Shown here: one piece after another, positions 54,451 through 63,889 of the stretch
Layout: each line of letters opens with the position of its first letter
Numbering within the stretch: position 1 is the stretch's first letter
Source: Diplonema papillatum
Taxonomy: Eukaryota; Euglenozoa; Diplonemea; Diplonemida; Diplonemidae
NCBI GenBank assembly: GCA_030068145.1
Contig: JAPJBO010000323.1
Coordinates: 62,001-126,000, forward strand
Direction of reading: 5' to 3'
DNA length: 64,000 bases
Program-made: the position numbers and the translations under genes
The notes under the pieces: generated by a model
The model's database searches: none
Seen by the model: the letters and a program-made list of their open reading frames with translations, nothing else
Told to the model about the DNA's origin: nothing

Positions 54451-55532
54451 GCCAGAAGGCTGCGTGGGATGTACCGACGAAATACGGAATTTGTGGCGGT
54501 ATGTATGTTTGAGGTTTCAGAGGACCGATAGTTTGGAGTCTCTTTGTAGGCCGGGTGTCATTGGGTAAAGGAGCGGGGAGGTGGGCTTGTTGCTCGTGTC
54601 GGGAAGATCCGCCTTTGCTCTGTGGTAGTAGAGTTTCACCTACACACCAGAAATTGAGGTGTGGCCGGCTTCCCGGTTTCGCTAAACTCGAGGAGGAAAT
54701 GATTCGCCCTGGCGATTCGAACCGGCTCGGCGAGTGAAGCCCAAGCCTGAACCGGTGTTCTACGGATACCCGGAATGTGGCGCAAGCTGCTTGGGGACAC
54801 AACTGGCGTCGAGGTAAGTCTCCTTCACCAGTGCTCAACTACTGCGTACCACCACACTGCACTCAAAAGAGCTCGTGATCTGATGGAATAGAGCTAAGAA
54901 AATCATAACGTAAGAACTTGATAACGTCGTCTATCTATCGGACGAGTTACTGCTGAGGCCAGGCTGGTAAAGTGCCATTTCTGTTGGCTTTCGTGATCGT
55001 CTTGCAATGCAGTCGGGGCATCAACGGGCACATTCCCGAATTTGGGGCTTGCGTTGATGAAAACGTAAATACGGAAGCAAGGTAACGAACGATCAGCGCC
55101 AGATGATGCACGCCCCTGACAGCGGCGAACTTTAAGCTTGGCCCTTCTTTGCCACCCCTCGCATCTAGAGTTGAAGTCGGACACCTGGTGGACCACTTGC
55201 CAGACTCCGCAATCGAGCGTCGAAACGGGGAGCCAGTCGTTGGGGGATTGCAAGAGGATATCTGCTCTGGTCCCGTCTGTGCCGTGTTTCGATCCTTTAA
55301 AGCCACGGACACATGAGGCGGACCATCATCAGCGCGGAACCTGAGTGTCTGCAGACAGGACAGCGGTGTGAGTCTAGTTTTTCAGGTGGCTGTTCGTAGC
55401 TCGTCACAGCCAGGACCACCCGTGTTACCAGAGGACAGGCGAATCCGTCACGGGGAGGAGGCCCCTACAACCGTGTCTGAGCAATCAGCTAAAAAACTCA
55501 GGGCCCCCTCCCCGATGGTGAGTGGGGCGTCG
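54451..55532. other. Spacer downstream of the mucin-like gene
   Basis: R6 copy at 55258-55412. It may include the 3' UTR of the gene ending at 55533. No other gene is seen. Confidence 0.5.
55258..55412 (+). repeat. Dispersed repeat family R6, copy 3
   Basis: TGGTCCCGTCTGTGCCGTGT, GCCACGGACACATGAGGCGG, ACCATCATCAGCGCGGAACC and GTGTCTGCAGACAGGACAGC. Nearly identical to 27400-27560. Confidence 0.88.
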
Positions 55533-57956
55533 TTAGAATGTGACGGGCGTTTGGCTGGGGACGGTGTTGCGCGGGGAGATGATTTGCGGGACGCGGGGCG
55601 GCACCAGGTTCGGGACCGAGACGAAGCTGTCCGATCGCCGGGGGGGTCGGGAGGCCGGGGGGCTTGGCGGTGGGAGTGAGAGGGAGAGGGAGGAGCGACG
55701 GGGTGCGTTGAAGGGGGACGCGAACGGGTTCGGTGACGTGGGCAGCGGGAACCCCGGCGGCGTGAACAAAATGGGTGATCCGCTTGTGCGGGATCCAGGG
55801 GACCGGGGAGGCGGGTAACCGATCGTGTGGGAGATGCTCTTCCGCCTCTCCGAGTTCCTCGGCGACGCAGAGAACGGCTGGTCAACCGCCGCATGCTCGG
55901 GTCTGAACCCACGACCAGGATCCGACGGCCTCCTGTGGGGTTCGAACGCGCTTTCCGCGCTGCTCAACGAAAGCCGCCCCCCGCTCAGCACCGTCCTCGT
56001 TTCCACGACGGCGAGCGCTTCATACTCAGTACTCCGCTCACCCGTCAGCTCCTTCGTCGGCACATCCTCGTAAAGTTCGACCGCCGAGTGCAGATACTCA
56101 ACCTCGAGTTTCCTGCGTCTGCCGGTGCAAACGACGTAAAGCAGCGTCAAAAGATCGAGGATGGACTTCAGCAGCAAGAGGCCCCCGGCGACCGCGAAGC
56201 ACCTCGACGCGAAATCGATCGTCCACGGTTCCTCGGTGTTTTGGTAGTAGGACACAGCGAGGGTGATCAGCCCCGTGCAGGTCAGCACAGCGACTCCGGC
56301 TTCGGACAGGTTGTCGCGGACGCGGCGGTACGGCTGGGACCACGCGATGAGCACGAAGAAGACGAAGAACAGCACGAACATCGCCATCCTCTTGTGCCCG
56401 CACTGCTGCAGGGTCGCGGCGCGGATGCCGTCGACGAAGCCGATGCAGAACGACAGCGCGAGGTCGAGGGTGGCGAAGTAGGCGCTGTTGAACGTGTAGT
56501 TGATGAACGCGGACCCGAACCGGTTCACGAAGAACAGCCCCAGCCGCACGTCGACCCACTCCGCCCGGCCGATGATGAAGGCCAGCCAGCCCGGCGTCGT
56601 GTAGTCATCCAGGCACGTGCAGTTCTGGGGAACGTGGTACGAAAGCCGCAGGTTGATGATCGGGTACGAAAGCGTGACCAGGACAGCCGCCGCGCCGATC
56701 ATCTGCTGCGACGAGTCGGCGCCGTACAGCAGAAGCGACGCGCCGCACGACGTCAAGCCTTGGAACAGGAACATCAGCACGAAGATCGTCATCGCCGGAA
56801 ACCGCAGCAGCGCCTGCGCCGCGACCAACGGCGTCGACCCGCCCTTCGCGCCCACGTTCATGGCGAGGAGACGGCTCGCTACGACGTGCACCACCGTGAC
56901 GCCCAGCAGCAGGCCCCCGTTGCCGACGACGCAGCCGAGGTGCTGCCCGTTGGGTCCGGAGAACTCGAGCTGCGTCACGCTCACCGTCTGAGGCAGACGG
57001 ACGTCCGGGTCGGCGGTGCACGGCCCGACGATGATCGACAGCCGCCCGGCGCCGATGGCCGTCGTGGGGTTCACGGCGAGCACCGAAGCGACGGCGGCGA
57101 CATTCGACGAGACCTCGACCGCCTTCCGCTCGACCTTGTCGTCGATCGACGCACCAACAGCGGCCACCACCGCCGAGACCGTCACAGTCGCCTCCGGCGG
57201 CAGCACATCCGGGCCGTCCGTCGCCGGCGCACCCGTCAACGGAGCATCCGTCGCCGGCGGTAGGGTGGCGGGCGAGTCCGACGGCGGCGGGGTGGTCTGC
57301 GGCGCGCTGGTAGCCGCCGCAGGCGCACTGGTCTGCGGCGCGCTGGTAGCCGGCGGATCGGTGGCGGGCGCGCCGGTGTCCGGCGCGGCCGTCGGCGGGG
57401 GCGCCGCGGTCGCCGGCGGGTCGGTTGCGGGGGACTGCGTCGCGGGGGCCGCCGTTGCGGGTGCTTTCGTGGCCGGCCGCACCGTTTCCGGCACCCCCGT
57501 CGCCGGCGGCGCCGTCGCCGGCGCTGCGGTGGGCGGCGCCGCTGGCCCCGGCGTGGAGGTGACTTGGCTCGTGAACGTGATGGGACCCGATCCGTCGATG
57601 GTCGCTTCGAAGCTGTTGCACTCCCTGCACCACCACCTCTGCAGGGTACCCGCCGCATCCTCAACCTGGATCGTCATAACGTTCCACGCGTCTGTTCCGC
57701 TGGTTTCGATGGAGAGGAAGTCTACGTCTGCCACCGTGAACGGGCAGACCTTCGTCAGCCTCGCCCCTTCGCCGTCGATGACGCCTTTGACGATCGCCGG
57801 CCCGCACCGCTCGCCCGCGAACGACTCTGCGAAAAAAGTGAAGGTGTCCGTCGACCCGGAGCCGGCGGTGGAGTCGGTGATGAACACGAGGACGACATCC
57901 GCGTCGGAGGCGCAGACGAGCGCCAGCAGCAGCAAGACGCCGCGCGGGCCCAACAT
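55533..57956 (-). CDS. Secreted/membrane protein: signal peptide, ectodomain, mucin-like stalk, about 7 membrane segments
   Basis: An intronless 807-residue frame from the ATG at 57956. Residues 1-19 are a signal peptide (LLLLALVCASDA). Residues 20-128 form a beta-rich ectodomain with paired cysteines and WNVMTIQVED, recalling PLAT/LH2-like domains, tentatively. Residues 131-250 are a Pro/Ala/Thr stalk (PATAAP, PATDPP), mucin-like and likely O-glycosylated. A small domain follows (SVVAAV-like, to about 335). Hydrophobic segments lie at about 340-362, 388-412, 418-438, 490-510, 524-540, 552-571 and 583-612, so about seven. The tail (613-807) is Ser/Pro/Arg-rich and probably cytoplasmic (PPPSPPASRPPRRSD). 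A role as a surface receptor, channel or TRP-like protein is inference. High GC at third positions supports coding. The opposite strand is also open, which is expected in GC-rich DNA. Confidence 0.85.
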   Translation of the reverse strand: MLGPRGVLLLLALVCASDADVVLVFITDSTAGSGSTDTFTFFAESFAGERCGPAIVKGVIDGEGARLTKVCPFTVADVDFLSIETSGTDAWNVMTIQVEDAAGTLQRWWCRECNSFEATIDGSGPITFTSQVTSTPGPAAPPTAAPATAPPATGVPETVRPATKAPATAAPATQSPATDPPATAAPPPTAAPDTGAPATDPPATSAPQTSAPAAATSAPQTTPPPSDSPATLPPATDAPLTGAPATDGPDVLPPEATVTVSAVVAAVGASIDDKVERKAVEVSSNVAAVASVLAVNPTTAIGAGRLSIIVGPCTADPDVRLPQTVSVTQLEFSGPNGQHLGCVVGNGGLLLGVTVVHVVASRLLAMNVGAKGGSTPLVAAQALLRFPAMTIFVLMFLFQGLTSCGASLLLYGADSSQQMIGAAAVLVTLSYPIINLRLSYHVPQNCTCLDDYTTPGWLAFIIGRAEWVDVRLGLFFVNRFGSAFINYTFNSAYFATLDLALSFCIGFVDGIRAATLQQCGHKRMAMFVLFFVFFVLIAWSQPYRRVRDNLSEAGVAVLTCTGLITLAVSYYQNTEEPWTIDFASRCFAVAGGLLLLKSILDLLTLLYVVCTGRRRKLEVEYLHSAVELYEDVPTKELTGERSTEYEALAVVETRTVLSGGRLSLSSAESAFEPHRRPSDPGRGFRPEHAAVDQPFSASPRNSERRKSISHTIGYPPPRSPGSRTSGSPILFTPPGFPLPTSPNPFASPFNAPRRSSLSLSLPPPSPPASRPPRRSDSFVSVPNLVPPRVPQIISPRNTVPSQTPVTF

Positions 57957-58747
57957 TCAGGACTGTCCCCGCTTCGTGCTCATGTACGAAGAAAAGGGGG
58001 GGGGTGGGGGGCGGGAGCTAGGTGAGTACGGAACGGGTGAGGGGGGGGGGGTCGTTGTTGTTGGTGCTGGTTTTGAGGATTAAGTTTTTTGTTGAACGCT
58101 TACGCCCAGTAAACTAAGTGAACGGGTGTTAGGACCACCCTTCGCGAGTCTAGAGGAATGTTGCGCAGTCCGGCGTTTGGAGCAACCCGAACCGTTGTTC
58201 CCAGTCCGGCGTTTGTGCAAACCCGAACCTTTTTGCTCTGTCCAAGTGGGATCGCTAGAGAGTTAAATTTGAGAATTTCAAATTTACCAAACCTCTTAGA
58301 CTCGGAAAATTTTCGTGTGGGCTACAGCACATTTACCTCCACCGGTGGAGTTAAAGACGCGGGTGTAGGTCCCAATTTCTGCGTCAACCAAAACGCGTGC
58401 ACACCCGAAAAGCGGGTGCGACACCTGCTTCAGCTTCAGCTTCTGCCGTCTCGGGGGAATCCCGGGGGGGGATGGCATGCAAGAGCGTGCTTGAAATAGT
58501 TCCCGCACCGTGATCGTATCCGCGCCGTGTTTCGGTCCTTTTAAGCCGCTGGTTCTGCAGACAGGACAGCGGTGTGAGTCTCAATTGCATCCGTGGCGAA
58601 TCATCTGCCACCTGAGTTTGGTTCACACCGTGCGCACAACTACGTCACAAGATTGCCTGGAAACGGCCAGGAGATTAGTGGGGGAGAAATCGTAGTTTAA
58701 TGTTTAGGCAGGACACTGCCTCTCATGCATGTTTGATGCTAGTATCG
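57957..58747. other. Upstream region of the mucin-like gene, repeats
   Basis: A truncated R4 piece (58085-58345), an R10-like piece (58345-58440), a partial R6 (58497-58585) and a solo R5 end (58680-58740). The promoter of the minus gene should be at the left edge; no motif is assigned. Confidence 0.5.
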
Positions 58748-59085
58748 TGGGGGGGGGAAATCTTAGTTTACTGTCTGGGCAGAACTCTGCCTCTCAAGCA
58801 TGATTGATGCTGCATCAAGTCTTCCTAAAAGAAGAGAGAGAGAGAGAGAGAGAGACGAGTTAGAGTGCAGGGACCATCTCTCCGAGGAGTATCCGGTCGC
58901 CCCACTACTATCCCGTACTACTACGGCAGAAGATGTTGCAGAGAAAAGGACACTCCCCCTTTTTACCTCTTTCTATTTTGCATCCCGTTCCTCGACAACA
59001 TCTTCCTCGAAGAAGACTTGATGCCAAAATCAACCATGCATGAGAGGCAGTGCTCTGCCTAAACATTAAACTAAGATTACCCCCC
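58748..59085. mobile_element. Complete R5 TIR element (MITE), about 338 bp
   Basis: The left end GGGGGGGGAAATCTTAGTTT..GGCAGA.CTCTGCCTCTCA.GCATG..TGATGCTGCATCAAG is inverted at the right as CTTGATGCCAAAATCAACCATGCATGAGAGGCAG..CTGCCTAAACATTAAACTAAGATTACCCCCC. The inverted repeats are about 65 bp. The interior contains a (GA)n tract and the R7 block (58834-58905), so R7 is part of, or was carried by, this element. Solo ends elsewhere suggest many copies. Confidence 0.88.
58834..58860. repeat. (GA)n microsatellite inside the R5 element
   Basis: About twelve GA units leading into CGAGTTAGAGTGCAGGGACC, the R7 block. Confidence 0.9.
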
Positions 59086-60389
59086 GAACTACCCCCAAGG
59101 TTTCATACCCCCTTTGGGATCCGTACACCCCCCTTTTCTATTTTTGAATCACGGCTCCCAAAGTGGGGTATGGAACCTTTAGGAGAGAGGGTGTCTTCGT
59201 TATAATTGAAAGGACCTTAGCAGCAGATATCGTCCCGCCTGCGCGGCACTTCTTTCTCACAGACGGTGCCCTGCGGTTCCAGGGGGTGCTGAACTTCCGA
59301 AACAGCCAGGGAGCTAAGAAATTCATAGCGTAACCCCTTGCCGACACAGGTAGTAAATGTGTTGCATTTGTGTGTGGTCCTTTTTAAGATGGTTGTGTAT
59401 GGCGCTCTCTCTCCCTTAGGGTTGCCGCCCGAGGGAACCGGCTGTGAGCCGAAACTCGACGCCGGTCTCTCCGGACTGCACCAGCAGAGAACTTCGCGGC
59501 GGATCACAAAGCACCCGCCCTGCACGAGGCACGCGCCCAAGACCCGTGCACGGCTACCGTAGCACCCTCCATGTTTGCACCTTCCTCGGATGCTACGGTC
59601 GGGAAGGGGCTTCAATGTAGTTGGGAAAACACGTTCCCCTTCCCCGCGTTCTGCGTGTGGGGTTACCACCGGGCACGCAGATACGTCATTCGCCCTTGGC
59701 TCACTTTCGGGAGGTGTCGCTGCTCACCTGCCAGTGTGTTCCTGGTTGTTGCTCTAATGTGTTGCATTAGTGTGCGTGGGCCTTTGAAGCGTGGATGATG
59801 CATCTCGCGCTGCTCCCCTTGAGGTTCCTGGCTCATGCCAAAGCGCCGCCGTCCGTGCGGCATCAGGCCCAGGGAGGGGAGGCTGTTCGGAGGGGTCACC
59901 ACCCACCGTTCGCGGGCTTCGTTACTTCACTTCCCCCGGCTCCCCGGCCTTCGTCGTCCCGGGGGAAAATGTTTCTTGGGTTTGAATGGGGAGGGATCCA
60001 CGGCCATCCCCCCCCCGCGTGGGGAATGGATTGATGCTGTGCCGCGGGTCCTTCCGTGCGTTCTCGCGACGTCGCCGCCGTTGATGTCGCTGCCGTTGTT
60101 TCTGCCGCTGCAGCCGCTGTCGGGCGGTTGGTTGACGATCCCGGTCTGCACCCCGCCCGTTGCGCGTCGGCTTTCTTCTTCTCGGCGTTCGCTAGGACGT
60201 CCCACAGGTGGCGCCTGCCGCCGCCGCGTGCGCAGCGGTGCGTCGCCCGGTCGTGTCTTGCCCGTGCCTTCCACTTCTCGCCGCTGTGTTGCCACCCCCG
60301 TGGGTAGTGGGCCTGGGGTCGGAAGCTGCCGGTCAGGACACCCGCCTTCTCCCAGTGGCCGCTCTGGTCGCCCGTCCTTTGTTCGCCAT
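59086..60389. other. Spacer with one dispersed repeat
   Basis: 59770-59915 pairs with 6895-7045. Long minus and plus frames at 59896-60623 are open through GC-rich sequence with no recognisable motif. They may include further exons of the RNase H-like gene, but I cannot show it. Confidence 0.45.
59770..59915 (+). repeat. Dispersed repeat related to 6895-7045
   Basis: CCTTTGAAGCGTGGATGATG, TGCTCCCCTTGAGGTTCCTG, GCTCATGCCAAAGCGCCGCC and CGGAGGGGTCACCACCCACC match the 6.9-kb copy in order. Confidence 0.75.
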
Positions 60390-60890
60390 CTATTTGGGCA
60401 CGTGCCGTACGGCGGCGATTTCGAACGCCCGCATCACCGCTTCGAAGGCCTTCCGGTTGTTGATCTGCGGCCTTTTGGTGAGGCCCTGGAGGATGGGTCC
60501 CCCGAGGCTGGCGTTGACGCGCATCTCGAGGGCCGGGTGGACGGCTTTCACGCGCGCAATCTTGCCCAACCTGCTCAGCGCGGTCCTCCTCGCCACCCTT
60601 TCGCGGTCGCCGAGTCGCTGTAGGCCTGTGCCGCCTGTCGCTGTGCGGTGTCCTTGGACAGCTCGTCCGCATCCTTGTTGAGCTCGCGAGGAATGTGCAC
60701 CGGCTCGATCGTCGTCCGTCGGTCGTGCAGCTTCGCCAACAGGTTCTGCGCCTGGTCGTAGTATCGCCGGAGTGTTTCGTTGCAGCTCTTCGTGCCCTTG
60801 ATCTGCCCAATGACCAGTTCGCTGTCTCCCTTGACGACGACGGTGCGGGGCGTCGGCGGCATGGGGTCCCGCATCCACCTCGCTAATACG
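60390..60890 (-). CDS. RNase H-like (RVT_3-type) domain exon with a frame break
   Basis: The exon opens at a strong acceptor (T-rich tract, GTCGTCAG at 60891). It encodes VVVKGDSELVIGQIKG, YYDQAQNLLAKL and PVHIPRELNKDADELSK, the second half of an RNase H fold as in plant and retroelement RVT_3 domains, with the conserved DS, H-I-P-R-x-x-N and AD pattern. This frame stops at 60577-60575. From the GCGAAAGGGTGG near 60601, however, the -1 frame is open, GC3-rich and coding-like to a stop at 60390 (LGKIARVKAVHPALEMRV, NNRKAFEAVMRAFEIAAV). The break could be a sequencing error, a pseudogene lesion or a -1 frameshift. RNase H domains cut RNA in RNA-DNA hybrids. The N-terminal exon was not found. 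Host gene or retroelement origin is unresolved. Confidence 0.65.
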   Translation of the reverse strand, partial: RISEVDAGPHAADAPHRRRQGRQRTGHWADQGHEELQRNTPAILRPGAEPVGEAARPTDDDRAGAHSSRAQQGCGRAVQGHRTATGGTGLQRLGDRERVARRTALSRLGKIARVKAVHPALEMRVNASLGGPILQGLTKRPQINNRKAFEAVMRAFEIAAVRHVPK

Positions 60891-60961
60891 CTGACGACCC
60901 CGACAAATAGAAAAATAACACAAAGTAATAAAATCTCATTCGAATGTCCGACAATCTGACT

Positions 60962-61230
60962 GACGCGCTCCTGTCACTCGGGATGACTCCTTGCAGCAGG
61001 AAGTAGGAGGATTGAAGGGGGACGTGGAGCCGTTGACTGCTGCCGAAGCTGCGGACAGGCTCGTTGTGCAATCGCTTGAGGTGGGAAGGCGCGTGTGGGC
61101 ATGGAGAGCTTGCCAGCGCGGAATGTGGTTCATGTCAGATGATGGGGACGCATTCAATGAAAGTCATACTTCCGATGACATGATGGCAGGGCATTGGAAC
61201 CTGGTGGCACTTGCTCGAGCTAGGCTATGA
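60962..61230 (+). CDS. Candidate exon, unknown
   Basis: The plus frame opens after a TGA and reads VTRDDSLQQEVGGLKGDVEP, then TAAEAADRLVVQSLEVGRRV and ends MAGHWNLVALARARL before a stop at 61228. The first part has a heptad-like pattern. It may be a host exon or part of the retroelement remnant downstream. It is not recognised. Confidence 0.3.
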
Positions 61231-61437
61231 TGCCAAACCTCGGGCCGAATTTTGCTTTTAGCGCCTGATCAGTTGGGATTCTTATCGGAGAGTGCGGCGA
61301 GATCGTCATTTACTCGTTTTCAGTGTCCCAGGACGGTATTTCTGCCCTCGGGGAGCTTCTTTCGCCCGGTTTGCGAAGAACCCAAAATGAGTCCAAAATC
61401 TGGACTCGGTAGTGAACAAAAAAGTTCTCCGCCATTG

Positions 61438-61685
61438 GGGGGCTCCTGGTCTAGTGGTTAGGATTATCCCATTTATCCCATTCGTCCACGGTTCGATTCC
61501 TCCTCAACCACTACTTCAGGTGTTCAGGGATTGGCTCCTGAATGCAACTCCTAGCCCAGTCTCTGTAAAAAACGGCTGCACAGGTTGACCGTGTGGGTGC
61601 CGAAGTGGCCCGAATACGATCCAGGGAGAGGCGACTACCATAGAAAATGGGGTACCCTGAGACGTTTACCCAAAAAAAAAAAAAA
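61438..61685 (+). mobile_element. tRNA-headed SINE-like element with poly-A tail
   Basis: An A-box-like TGGTCTAGTGGTTAGGA (61449) and a perfect B box GGTTCGATTCC (61491-61501) are spaced as in a tRNA. The head resembles tRNA-Glu (GGTCTAGTGGTTAGGATT). The acceptor and T stems do not pair well, so it is not a working tRNA. A 170-bp body follows and ends in A14 at 61672-61685. A pol III head, unrelated body and A-tail is the SINE plan. No clear target duplication was found. Confidence 0.75.
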
Positions 61686-61689
61686 GAAA

Positions 61690-62184
61690 TCAAGTCAATG
61701 AGAGCCATGGCTGCGACCTGCAACTTGCCCAGAGATGTGTTGGGTTCAGGAAGGGTTTTTACGCCAACATACATAGGCGGCTTAGGATTCGGAAGGCCTG
61801 AGCAAGAGATGCGGTGCTACGTGTTCAAAAGTAACGCGAGAGGAGTACGTTAGGCGTGCAATAGGCAGTAATGTCGAGGTGGGGCCTGCGATGGTCTCTA
61901 AGTCGAGGGCAACAACGATCATCAAGCACTTTGTAACAAGTAAGGCGGTACGCGGAGCAGCGAGGTCAGAAGCTCACAGTATAGCTTTGGGAATATCGGG
62001 CTTTGTGCCCGAGCGTACCCTAAAGGACAATGATGAGGCGTGGCACAAAGCCAAGGGTCCAAGAGTTAAGGCATTGTGGTTGCCGAAACTTCCGCATGAG
62101 ATGATGGCCGAAGCGGTGTCAAGAGATCTAGAGTGCTCTTCACGTGTTCTTTCTAGAACCTCACACGTTTTTTTGCCACGTTGA
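61690..62184 (+). pseudogene. Possible reverse-transcriptase remnant, tentative
   Basis: A frame after the SINE tail reads NLPRDVLGSG..FTPTYIGGLGFGRPEQEM, recalling the C-terminal LP..GGLG region after non-LTR reverse transcriptases. It stops at 61851. A shifted frame continues with SKSRATTIIKHFVTSKAV and LPKLPHEMMAEAV to 62184. Codon use is less GC-rich at third positions than in the host genes. If correct it is a broken retroelement. No catalytic YxDD motif is present in the window. Confidence 0.35.
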
Positions 62185-62948
62185 AAGGGGCCTATTTGGA
62201 TTGTTGCAACTGTGGTGTTCTTTTTTCAAAAAGATTGGTCGCGGATACTTCTTTACTCGCGATGACACTGAGGCACAGAGGAAGCAAGCGAATGGTCAGA
62301 TGAACCAGTCTGGCTGGGGGGAAAATCTTAGTTTCGTGTTCATGGTTGGGGGGGGGGTTTACCCTGGGCGCCTGGCAGAAGCCGGTCCAATATTCTTCTG
62401 GACACGGTTCGATAAAATGGACCACGCAAACTGAACCGGGGACAGCAGTATTGAGTGACCGGGTTTCACAGTTTAAGTGACCTGCCCAGGCACATGCCAT
62501 TTACTGTGTGAGGCCTGGGGGCGGGTATCTTTATGTTGCCTGTGCAATGTACGCGATGGCATTTTCGGTGGCTGCGCGTGGTGAAATCTGCCGCGTACCT
62601 CAGGAAGACACTGAAAAAGGAAGAAGGCTACTGCAAGGCCGCCGATTATAACAAATTGGGAGGGAGGAAGAAACAGGATCTACGGCGGGCGGGTTGCAGC
62701 TGAAAGGCAGCGCTAAACTACAACTCTGGTTGAACACTAGAGAAAATAGAGAAAACGGGTGGGATGGTAACAAAAGGGAGTACGAGTAAAGTATCTAATC
62801 TCACACAAAGGGGAACGACAAGACGTTTCGTCAATGTTGGATACACGAGTCGTGGGATATTTGAGCATCACGCTGGAGGCAGAGAAGAGCGAACAAAGCT
62901 AGTAAGGCGGCAAGCGTGATTCCGGTGATATGTACCTGATAAGCGCCA
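62185..62948. other. Spacer without recognised genes
   Basis: Contains a solo R5-like GGGGAAAATCTTAGTTTCGT at 62318-62345. Nothing else is supported. Confidence 0.5.
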
Positions 62949-63220
62949 TCAGCCAGAGCATCCATCAGCCAGGGCATCCATCAGCCAGGGCATCCATCAG
63001 CCAGGGCATCAGCCAGGGCATCCATCAGCCAAGGCATCCATCAGCCAGGGCATCAGCCAGGGCATCAGCCAGGGCATCAGCCAGGGCATCCATCAGCCAG
63101 GGCATCCATCAGCCAGGGCCATCCATCAGCCAGGGCCATCCATCAGCCAGGGCATCAGCCAGGGCATCCATCAGCCAGGGCATCCATCAGCCAGGGCATC
63201 CATCAGCCAGAGCATCCATC
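62949..63220. repeat. 15-bp minisatellite GGCATCCATCAGCCA with 11-bp variants
   Basis: About eighteen units of GGCATCCATCAGCCA and its shorter form GGCATCAGCCA in irregular order, with a few GGCCATCC variants. All plus frames stay open. One reads repeated PGHPSARASISQ-like peptides, so it could encode repeats of a protein continuing at 63221. Confidence 0.9.
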
Positions 63221-63492
63221 ACCCCATTCAGTTGGCCAATAAGATCACGGGCTATGCACTGGGTACTGAATACAAAGCCCAAGATTCAAACAGCCCGCTG
63301 GCAGCAGGAACCCATGCCAAATACAACAAGTTTCTACAGCAGTTACACTCAAAGGATGGACACTCACTGAAGCAAGAAGCTGGTCCTGGCCACTGCCTCG
63401 AAGTGATTGAATTTTCAGTCGGTCTCGAGAAACGAGGTCAAGGTGCTCAGCAAGAGTACTGTTACGCTCGCTTTGTTGGGAAATCGGATTAG
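63221..63492 (+). CDS. Candidate coding segment after the minisatellite
   Basis: The plus frame reads LANKITGYALGTEYKAQDSN, then HAKYNKFLQQLHSKDGHSLK and CLEVIEFSVGLEKRGQGAQQ before a stop at 63490. There is no ATG in this stretch, and upstream it merges with the open minisatellite. A second open segment lies at 63578-63781. Product unknown; it may be an exon or a retroelement piece. Confidence 0.35.
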
Positions 63493-63577
63493 TGGCACAA
63501 TTCACGTTTCATAAAACAGGAGCGTCCCCCCTGCATATCACGTATCAAATATCACTGCCTTCGAGGGGTTCTCTGAA

Positions 63578-63781
63578 TTGAGTGAATCAAAACGACCCGA
63601 CGAAGTAATAGATACTGGTGTAGCAGTGGTGATGGAGTACGATGCGGTGGTGGACTTAACTTCGTGGCATTGTGCGTGGGGAGATTCAGCTTTCCCGTCT
63701 GTGACTGTGGCGACTCGGTTGGCGTACAAGGACTTTCAGGAAAAACAGCTCAGCCCCTACATGGATGAGGGTGTGGCATGA
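63578..63781 (+). CDS. Candidate coding segment, unknown
   Basis: The plus frame reads SESKRPDEVIDTGVAVVMEY, DAVVDLTSWHCAWGDSAFPS and ATRLAYKDFQEKQLSPY to a stop at 63779. It could follow the segment at 63221-63492 through a short intron. I see no family. Confidence 0.3.
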   Translation: MSESKRPDEVIDTGVAVVMEYDAVVDLTSWHCAWGDSAFPSVTVATRLAYKDFQEKQLSPYMDEGVA

Positions 63782-63889
63782 AGTGTCACTGCCGTGGTAT
63801 AAGACCTGTCGAACTGAGGCCTGCGCTTTGCTTCGCGCAGCTCAGCCAGCGTGAACGCATGGTATGCCCCTCGTTGAGGTTCAGCTTAC

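Noticed and set aside
55827..57263. 478-codon Arg/Gln-rich plus-strand frame
   Set aside because: Antisense of the same membrane-protein gene, with no motif and biased composition.
57016..58083. 355-codon Val/Ala/Gly-rich plus-strand frame
   Set aside because: Reverse reading of the Pro/Ala/Thr stalk of the minus-strand membrane protein.
61438..61510. Functional tRNA-Glu gene
   Set aside because: A and B boxes are present but the acceptor and T stems do not pair. The unit continues to a poly-A tail, so a SINE fits better.
62949..63220. CRISPR array or coding repeat
   Set aside because: It is a short minisatellite with variable unit length and no unique spacers. Coding is possible but not shown.
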